From NCBI GenBank assembly GCA_900546995.1, contig URFF01000057.1:1-11211 (forward strand): 11,211 bases of DNA, given 5' to 3'. The stretch is from an uncultured Sutterella sp. (GTDB taxonomy: Bacteria > Pseudomonadota > Gammaproteobacteria > Burkholderiales > Burkholderiaceae_F). This document shows positions 6,696-11,211 of this stretch, piece after piece. Position numbers and translations under genes: made by a program. The notes beneath the pieces are model-generated. The model did not search any database. It was given only the letters and a program-made list of their open reading frames with translations, and had not been told where the DNA came from. Each line of letters begins with the position of its first letter. Position 1 is the stretch's first letter.

Positions 6696-7598
6696 ATGCG
6701 TCCCCTTCGCCTAACCGCATCAATTGTCACACTCTTGTCTGCTTTCTCACTTTTGAGCATCATTCCTTTAACAGGATGCAGCGTGACTCAAGGTGGTGTT
6801 TCTGCATCCGTTCAGCAGACTCCTCAAAAGTTGATTGTTGATCTCGAAGAAAAATATGATGTTGCCATTGGGGTTTCTCTGCGAGATCAGAACGCACGCG
6901 TATTGTTGGAATGGCGAAGCCGTGAGCGTTTCCCGATGACAAGTACGGTTAAAGCACTCGCTTGTGCTCGTGTTTATGAACTTGGGCTTGAAAATCAAAG
7001 CGCTCCGATCAGTGTTGTAGAACCGGTCACCTATTCAACGGTATACGGCTCAATAGAGCCAAATACACAGATCAGTCTAAAACAAGCTTGCCGAACCGCA
7101 TTATCCACGAGCGATAACCGGGCGGCGAACTTCATTTTCAAACTGACCGGTGGTCCCCAAGCACTCACCGCTTGGCTTAGAGAAAAAGGCGATACCACAA
7201 CGCGAAGTGACCGTATCGAACCTACCCTCAATCTCTCTGGAAAAAACGAATATCGCGACACAACCACGCCGAGCAATGCGACGCTTAATTGGCAGCGACT
7301 CGATACCCAGCTTACCCCTAAGGCTCATCATCAGTGGCTTGCCGACCTTGCCGCCAACCAAATAGCCGACCACCTCTTTCGAGCAAGTCTTCCCGAAGAT
7401 TGGCGTGTATACGATCGCACGGGTGCCGGATCCGATGACTTTAGCGCAACACGTGCCATCCACGCCATTTTGGTTAACCCAGAAGGGCAACGCTACTATG
7501 CTGCGCTTCATATCAAGGCAGCACCTGGTACCTCTCTAGAGCAACGAGACGCGGTTTTAAAACAAGCCATTCACGTCATCTACGAGACAATAGACTGA
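6696..7598 (+). CDS. Class A beta-lactamase, carbenicillinase-like, with lipoprotein signal
   Basis: This is a serine beta-lactamase that hydrolyses penicillin-type antibiotics. All class A elements are intact. The nucleophile motif is S83-T-V-K86 (Ambler 70-73). The SDN loop is S139-D140-N141. The omega loop has R173, E175-P-T-L-N179 and the R187-DTTTP end, preserving the R164-D179 salt bridge. The third motif is R241-T242-G243, with Arg in place of the usual Lys234, as in the CARB/PSE carbenicillinases. The neighbouring segments TRSDRIEP and DRTGAG, and a GGP before the omega loop, also resemble that group. C90 and C132 correspond to the Cys77-Cys123 disulfide. The signal peptide ends in LTGC (Cys28), predicting lipidation, with Ser at +2 favouring the outer membrane. 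It lies between housekeeping genes with no visible mobile element. Substrate range cannot be read from sequence alone. Confidence 0.93.
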   Translation: MRPLRLTASIVTLLSAFSLLSIIPLTGCSVTQGGVSASVQQTPQKLIVDLEEKYDVAIGVSLRDQNARVLLEWRSRERFPMTSTVKALACARVYELGLENQSAPISVVEPVTYSTVYGSIEPNTQISLKQACRTALSTSDNRAANFIFKLTGGPQALTAWLREKGDTTTRSDRIEPTLNLSGKNEYRDTTTPSNATLNWQRLDTQLTPKAHHQWLADLAANQIADHLFRASLPEDWRVYDRTGAGSDDFSATRAIHAILVNPEGQRYYAALHIKAAPGTSLEQRDAVLKQAIHVIYETID

Positions 7599-7614
7599 GT
7601 CTCTTAACTATTCA

Positions 7615-7641
7615 CCAAAAGCATAGACCTATATCTTTTGG
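7615..7641 (+). other. Upstream hairpin in the bla 3' region
   Basis: CCAAAAG (7615-7621) and CTTTTGG (7635-7641) form a 7-bp stem with a 13-nt loop, 16 nt after the beta-lactamase stop. It is followed by CTAAGTTCC and then TTTTT (7651-7655). The stem is AU-rich and the loop large, so it is a weaker structure than the terminator directly downstream; it might be an auxiliary terminator or a 3'-end protecting stem. Confidence 0.35.
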
Positions 7642-7660
7642 CTAAGTTCCTTTTTGAGAA

Positions 7661-7695
7661 AAGGGGCGGATTATCAAGTCCGTCCCTTATTTTTT
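7661..7695. terminator. Bidirectional terminator between bla and ettA
   Basis: A 10-bp stem (AAGGGGCGGA at 7661-7670, TCCGTCCCTT at 7679-7688, with one G-T wobble) and an 8-nt loop are followed on the plus strand by A and six T residues (7690-7695), ending the beta-lactamase transcript. On the minus strand the stem runs into TTTTCT, so it can also end ettA, whose stop lies just to the right. Confidence 0.85.
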
Positions 7696-7705
7696 GAGTA
7701 GCCGA

Positions 7706-9370
7706 TTAACGCTTTAACGGTTTAAAGCGCAAACGATGAGGTTTGGCTGCCTCCTCACCTAAACGACGCTTTTTATCGGCTTCATATTCGGTGTAGTTGC
7801 CGTCAAAGAACACCACCTTTGAATCCCCTTCAAAAGCGAGAATATGGGTTGCGATACGGTCTAAGAACCAACGGTCGTGAGAAGTCACCATCGCGCAACC
7901 GGCAAATTCCAACATGGCGTCTTCCAGAGCACGCAAGGTTTCCACATCCAAGTCGTTAGACGGTTCGTCAAGCAAAAGAACGTTACCGCCGGCCAATAGC
8001 GTCTTGGCTAAGTGCAAGCGTCCGCGTTCACCGCCGGAAAGCGCTCCAACCAATTTTTGTTGATCGCCGCCCTTGAAATTAAAGCGTCCCAAATAAGCGC
8101 GAGAAGGCATTGAGAATTTGCCAACCTGCAAAATGTCCTGACCATCACTCACAGCTTCCCAAGCCGTTTTATCGTTCGGTAACGAATCTCGCATCTGATC
8201 GACTGCACTGATTTTGACGGTTTTACCAATGGAGATCGAACCGCTATCGGGCGTTTCTTTCCCCAAAATCATCTTAAAGAGCGTGGACTTACCGGCACCA
8301 TTCGGACCAATAACCCCCACGATAGCGCCCGGCGGGATGGTAAAACTCAAATCATCAATTAAAAGACGATCGCCAAAACCTTTACTCACATGCTCAAACT
8401 TGATGACATCGTTACCCAAACGGTCAGCAACCGGAATGAAAATTTCATTGGTTTCATTGCGCGCTTGGTATTCATAACTCGACATTTCTTCAAATCGAGC
8501 CAAACGGGCCTTGCTCTTGGCTTGTCGACCCTTGGCATTTTGGCGAACCCACTCCAACTCATGCTTGATCGCCTTCATGCGGGCGTCTTCTTGGCGCTTT
8601 TCAATTTCCAAGCGCTTTTCTTTTTGATCAAGCCAAGACGAGTAATTACCCTTCCAAGGAATGCCTTCACCACGGTCAAGCTCCAAAATCCATTCAGCCG
8701 CGTTATCCAAGAAGTAACGATCGTGCGTCACGGCAACAACCGTTCCCGGGAAACGATGCAGGAATTGCTCCAACCACTCCACACTTTCGGCATCCAAGTG
8801 GTTGGTCGGTTCGTCCAGTAACAACATATCCGGATGCGAAAGCAGTAATCGGCATAATGCCACGCGACGTTTTTCGCCACCGGAAAGGTGTGCGATCTTA
8901 GCGTCCCAGGCCGGCAGACGCAGGGCATCGGCTGCGATTTCCATTTGCGTCTCGGCATTGGTGCCAGCCGCATTGATAATGGCTTCAAGCTTTGCCTGCT
9001 CAGCCGCCAGTGCATCAAAATCGGCATCCGGATCGGCATACGCTGCGTAGACCTCGTCCAAACGCTTTTGAGCGTCAAGCACCTCACTCATCCCTTCTTC
9101 AACGGCCTCACGCACGGTGTGCTCGGGATTGAGTTGTGGCTCTTGCGGTAGGTACCCAATTTTGATGCCGGGCATCGGCAGCGCTTCGCCTTCGATATCG
9201 GTATCAACACCAGCCATAATTTTCAATAGCGTCGATTTACCGGCACCGTTTAAACCCAAAACACCGATTTTGGCGCCCGGAAAAAACGATAAAGAAATAT
9301 CTTTAAGAATTTGACGCTTGGGCGGAACGATTTTGCCCACGCGGTTCATTGTGAAAACGTATTGAGCCAT
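7706..9370 (-). CDS. ettA: Energy-dependent translational throttle protein EttA
   Basis: EttA is an ABC-F ATPase that binds the ribosomal E site and gates early elongation according to the ATP/ADP ratio. At 554 residues it is within one residue of E. coli EttA (555). Site 1 has Walker A GLNGAGKST (39-47), signature LSGGEKRR (162-169) and Walker B LLLDEPTNHLD (catalytic E187). An arm insertion with Ala/Asp/Glu-rich helices spans about 94-138, which distinguishes EttA from Uup. The basic PtIM linker (about 240-300, with RQNAKGRQAKSKARL) joins the domains. Site 2 has Walker A GPNGAGKST (K361), LSGGERGRLHLAK and LLLDEPSNDLD (E469). The start MAQYVFTMNRVGK fits the family, although no clear Shine-Dalgarno precedes ATG 9368-9370. 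It lies 58 nt downstream of the kinase gene but beyond a hairpin. Confidence 0.96.
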   Translation of the reverse strand: MAQYVFTMNRVGKIVPPKRQILKDISLSFFPGAKIGVLGLNGAGKSTLLKIMAGVDTDIEGEALPMPGIKIGYLPQEPQLNPEHTVREAVEEGMSEVLDAQKRLDEVYAAYADPDADFDALAAEQAKLEAIINAAGTNAETQMEIAADALRLPAWDAKIAHLSGGEKRRVALCRLLLSHPDMLLLDEPTNHLDAESVEWLEQFLHRFPGTVVAVTHDRYFLDNAAEWILELDRGEGIPWKGNYSSWLDQKEKRLEIEKRQEDARMKAIKHELEWVRQNAKGRQAKSKARLARFEEMSSYEYQARNETNEIFIPVADRLGNDVIKFEHVSKGFGDRLLIDDLSFTIPPGAIVGVIGPNGAGKSTLFKMILGKETPDSGSISIGKTVKISAVDQMRDSLPNDKTAWEAVSDGQDILQVGKFSMPSRAYLGRFNFKGGDQQKLVGALSGGERGRLHLAKTLLAGGNVLLLDEPSNDLDVETLRALEDAMLEFAGCAMVTSHDRWFLDRIATHILAFEGDSKVVFFDGNYTEYEADKKRRLGEEAAKPHRLRFKPLKR

Positions 9371-9390
9371 AAAAGGTTATTAAACGTTGT

Positions 9391-9416
9391 AAAAGGGCAG
9401 TCGAAAACGGCTGCCC
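9391..9416 (-). terminator. Terminator after the RIO-like kinase gene
   Basis: On the minus strand GGGCAG (9411-9416) pairs with CTGCCC (9395-9400) around a loop that can form an inner CG/CG pair over TTTT. It is followed by TTTTAC (T-tract at 9391-9394). It lies 12 nt past the kinase stop and 21 nt before the ettA start, so it probably reduces read-through into ettA. Confidence 0.65.
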
Positions 9417-9428
9417 GGTTAAAAAAAT

Positions 9429-10109
9429 CTATTGCGGTCCGAACTTATTGTCGCCGGCCTTTTTCTTAAGACCGAAATACCCTTTCAGTTTCCAGCGAGA
9501 TCGCCACTTCTGCGCCTCTTGCCAAAGTGCTTCGCGCTCTGCGCCGAAGCTTTCCGGATGCCACTCACGCCACTTCTTATAGACGCCGCTCATGTCAATT
9601 AACTCCAAAACATGACGCAATCCACGAGGTAAGTGTTGCGTATTTAACCCCGCCTGGAAATCAATCAGATAAGGGCGTCCCTGAGGCGAAACCAACCAAT
9701 TGCCGGTTCCCCGAGTATCAAGATGCACCACCCCCCGGGCATGCACCTCTTGAAGTAATGTCTCCATTGCTTCGAGGTAATCACTCGTGATCTCTTCGGG
9801 TTTTAACGTCGATAGCGGTTTGCCAGGAAGGAAACGAATGGCAAGCGCATTGCGATCGAGCATAAAGGCATCATTGGCAACCCCCTCAATGCCTTTAAGG
9901 CGCGACAAAATACGGTACTCATGCCCTAAAAGGAACGGAACCAAAAAAGTCTTCACCCACCAAGAACGATCAGCGAAATCCTTCAGCGTCCAATCCTCGC
10001 CATTAATGCTCACGCAACTAACGCAAGCATTGGCCGCCCGCCCGTCTCTTAAAAGACGAATTTTGGCATTTTTTAAATCGTCGCGCGTAAAGGGGGTAGC
10101 GTTTGACAT
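9429..10109 (-). CDS. RIO-like small-molecule or protein kinase
   Basis: This 226-residue cytoplasmic protein has the minimal protein-kinase-like fold seen in bacterial RIO1-like and lipopolysaccharide-kinase-like (WaaP/KdkA) families. The ATP-anchoring lysine candidate is K43 in WTLKDF, with its partner glutamate E64 in GHEYRILSRL. The hinge region IRFLPGKPLS precedes the catalytic loop H129-L-D131-TRGTG-N137-WL, where N137 is six residues after D131, as in the bacterial HND-x5-NWL group. The metal-binding D150 lies in DFQ. All catalytic residues appear intact. The C-terminal tail is Lys/Arg/Trp-rich. The start is 8 nt after the stop of the upstream unknown gene, indicating coupled translation. 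The substrate (sugar or lipid A core, or a protein) cannot be told from sequence. No signal peptide or membrane segment is seen. Confidence 0.7.
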   Translation of the reverse strand: MSNATPFTRDDLKNAKIRLLRDGRAANACVSCVSINGEDWTLKDFADRSWWVKTFLVPFLLGHEYRILSRLKGIEGVANDAFMLDRNALAIRFLPGKPLSTLKPEEITSDYLEAMETLLQEVHARGVVHLDTRGTGNWLVSPQGRPYLIDFQAGLNTQHLPRGLRHVLELIDMSGVYKKWREWHPESFGAEREALWQEAQKWRSRWKLKGYFGLKKKAGDNKFGPQ

Positions 10110-10117
10110 TGGTTTGC

Positions 10118-10495
10118 TTACGGCATTTGAATTTTGTTAGCGGTCGCGGCAAAGCCTGCGTCACCCGGTGTCACAATCTTCGTTGCGGCCTCACGGCGCA
10201 TGGCTTCAATTTTGGCAATCGTCTCTTCGACACCGGCCTTGGCCGCTTCAGCATAACCATTGACAGCCTCTGCCAACGTTTTTGCTTTAATTTCAAAAGA
10301 AATCGGCAGCGGCCCCATTTGCGTCATGATCTGCGTTTCACCTAAATAGATGACTTCGCGATTCATGTCACGCATACCATCGACCGTGATCGGCGTGAGC
10401 ACACGGATGGATCCGATCTTGCGATCCGTTACCACTTCTTCACGCACCAATGCGGAGACATCCATTTGAGCATTCATGGAGTCGAGATCAGCCAT
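10118..10495 (-). CDS. Conserved protein of unknown function
   Basis: This 125-residue soluble protein is not assigned to a known function. It has no signal peptide, membrane segment, cysteine or recognisable catalytic motif. The middle reads like compact beta-strands (KIGSIRVLTPI, REVIYLGETQIMT, LPISFEIKAKTL), and an alanine/glutamate-rich helical C-terminus (AEAVNGYAEAAKAGVEETIA) looks able to pack or oligomerise. The ATG at 10493-10495 has GAGGA about 10 nt upstream. It is the first gene after a good promoter match and is followed 8 nt later by the RIO-like kinase, so it might be a partner or substrate of that kinase; this is context-based inference only. Codon use and composition look like those of the neighbours. 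I am confident it is coding and unsure what it does. Confidence 0.75.
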   Translation of the reverse strand: MADLDSMNAQMDVSALVREEVVTDRKIGSIRVLTPITVDGMRDMNREVIYLGETQIMTQMGPLPISFEIKAKTLAEAVNGYAEAAKAGVEETIAKIEAMRREAATKIVTPGDAGFAATANKIQMP

Positions 10496-10612
10496 AATTA
10501 TCTATTCCTCATTATTAAAAACATTGATCCCCAGGTTAACGCAACCTATTGAACAGGGATTTTTCAAAGAATATCAACGCAAATTTCTACACAAACTTTG
10601 CGAACGAACATC

Positions 10613-10640
10613 ATTATATCGAGACTTCGTCTTTCGCCAA
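10613..10640 (-). promoter_or_regulatory. Sigma70-type promoter for the unknown-kinase gene pair
   Basis: On the minus strand TTGGCG (10635-10640) and a perfect TATAAT (10613-10618) are separated by 16 nt, predicting a transcript start near 10606 and a leader of about 110 nt before the ATG at 10495. It is the best sigma70 match noticed in the window and lies beyond the usp terminator, so the unknown gene and the kinase form an independent transcription unit. Confidence 0.65.
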
Positions 10641-10690
10641 AACAGAAAGCGATATTCGAGCAAAATAGGAACAAATCGGTCAAAACAGAA
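10638..10690. repeat. Three A-rich near-repeats at and upstream of a promoter
   Basis: CAAAACAGAA occurs exactly at 10638-10647 and 10681-10690, and a variant CAAAATAGGAA at 10661-10671. The copies start 23 and 20 nt apart, about two helical turns. The first overlaps the -35 of the minus-strand promoter and the others lie upstream of it. They could be a regulator-binding array or an UP-like A/T-rich tract; chance in A-rich DNA is also possible. Confidence 0.4.
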
Positions 10691-10699
10691 CTGAACAAC

Positions 10700-10726
10700 A
10701 AAAAAGGGAGACCCACGCCTCCCTTT
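10700..10726 (-). terminator. Terminator of the universal stress protein gene
   Basis: On the minus strand AAAGGGAG (10719-10726) pairs perfectly with CTCCCTTT (10703-10710) around an 8-nt loop, followed by TTTGTTGTT. It lies about 78 nt past the usp stop. The orientation and U-tract suit the minus-strand usp transcript and insulate the next promoter. Confidence 0.85.
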
Positions 10727-10804
10727 CCTAGACCGACGCATCACGATGCAGCGCAAGCGACTGACCGGAATGCGAACTAGCCAAACTCAATGGATTTGCA
10801 GAAA

Positions 10805-11211
10805 TTAACGGAAAACCATCACCGGCACTTTTGAGTGGGTGAGAACCTTTTGCGTTTCACTACCCAAAAGCACCGCCGCGATGCCTTTGCGTCCGTGGCT
10901 AGCCATGAAAATCAAATCGCAACCGATTTCATCGCAAACTTCCATGATGGCTTCAGAGGGCGAAAAAGATTTCTTCGAACAAATCTTGCACTCCACCCCA
11001 ACCTTATCGAAATAAGCGCGAGCTTTCTCAAGCGTTTCACGCGCTTGGTCCTTAACCCGTTGGTCATACTGTTCAATACTTTCAGGACGATATTCGCTTA
11101 GATTCGTGTAGGAATAAGGTTCAATCACCGTGAGCACATAGACCTCAGCACCCATGGCCTTGGCGAAATTGGCGGCACCGGCGACAGCTTGATAAGACAA
11201 TTCACTACCGT
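10805..11211 (-). CDS. Universal stress protein (UspA family), 5' end outside window
   Basis: This is a cytoplasmic UspA-family protein, a small alpha/beta nucleotide-binding fold made under starvation and other stresses. The frame is open to the window edge. The first visible residues, GSELSYQAVAGAANFAKAMG, match the region just after the first beta-strand (VDGSxxS), so only about ten residues are missing. The C-terminal ATP-binding loop reads MASHGRKGIAAVLLGSETQKVL, fitting the G-2x-G-9x-G-(S/T) motif except that the first glycine is alanine, a common variant, so ATP binding is likely. It ends with the typical VPVMVFR strand. In the middle, the insert EPYSYTNLSEYRPESIEQYD looks like the usual variable loop. 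The true start and promoter are outside the window. Confidence 0.92.
   Translation of the reverse strand, partial: GSELSYQAVAGAANFAKAMGAEVYVLTVIEPYSYTNLSEYRPESIEQYDQRVKDQARETLEKARAYFDKVGVECKICSKKSFSPSEAIMEVCDEIGCDLIFMASHGRKGIAAVLLGSETQKVLTHSKVPVMVFR

Larger units (their letters stand above)
10496..10804. other. 309-nt non-coding gap between usp and the unknown gene
   Basis: This stretch holds no gene that I can support. From the usp side it contains a 78-nt 3' tail of usp with a GCATC-AC-GATGC dyad, a terminator at 10700-10726, A-rich near-repeats (10638-10690), a minus-strand promoter match (10613-10640) and a roughly 110-nt leader for the unknown gene. The leader includes a small AGGTT/AACCT hairpin (gene sense). 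No known riboswitch or T-box pattern was recognised. Confidence 0.6.

Noticed and set aside
7101..7511. 136-residue open frame antisense to the beta-lactamase
   Set aside because: No recognisable domain, no ribosome binding site noted, and it lies wholly within an intact conserved gene on the other strand.
7592..7602. AGACT-G-AGTCT palindrome over the bla stop codon
   Set aside because: Only 5 bp with a 1-nt centre, which cannot form a stable hairpin and is likely chance.
8390..8821. 143-residue open frame antisense to ettA
   Set aside because: It is explained by the codon bias of ettA on the opposite strand; the composition is not protein-like and no motif is seen.
10476..10780. Short open frames on both strands in the usp-proximal gap
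   Set aside because: They overlap the promoter, repeats and terminator, are Lys/Arg/Ser-rich without motifs, and have no ribosome binding sites.

Overview
The window reads as an ordinary chromosomal segment of a betaproteobacterium. The nadK-recN pair, fur next to bamE, and the bamE/zapA/mnmC content fit Burkholderiales. The moderate GC content and protein flavour suggest a Sutterellaceae-like gut organism, but that is inference and no marker gene fixes the genus. No transposase, integrase, tRNA, rRNA, CRISPR array or phage gene was recognised.

Layout, left to right. (1) The 3' end of nadK is followed 14 nt later by recN (+ strand), a conserved NAD-kinase/DNA-repair pair. (2) On the minus strand, fur converges on recN, and upstream of it lies a gene for a small exported thioredoxin-fold protein with a CRDC motif. 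(3) Divergently, a compact + strand cluster encodes BamE (outer-membrane assembly), a ZapB-like coiled coil and ZapA (FtsZ-ring factors), ending at a hairpin terminator. (4) mnmC, for the bifunctional tRNA wobble-uridine enzyme, converges on zapA. (5) Divergent from mnmC is a class A beta-lactamase of carbenicillinase type with a lipoprotein signal, closed by a strong terminator shared with the convergent ettA. (6) Minus-strand ettA (translation factor ABC-F ATPase) lies downstream of a two-gene unit: a conserved protein of unknown function and a RIO-like kinase. (7) After a 309-nt non-coding gap with a good promoter and a terminator, the window ends inside a universal stress protein gene.

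Most genes are housekeeping. The points that deserve a second look are mainly regulatory or contextual. The only U-tract terminator for the nadK-recN direction lies beyond fur, so an antisense transcript over fur is possible. A 9-bp dyad sits between the thioredoxin-like gene and bamE. Near-repeats overlap and precede the promoter of the unknown-kinase pair. The beta-lactamase is predicted to be lipid-anchored. I see no convincing new multi-gene system here.
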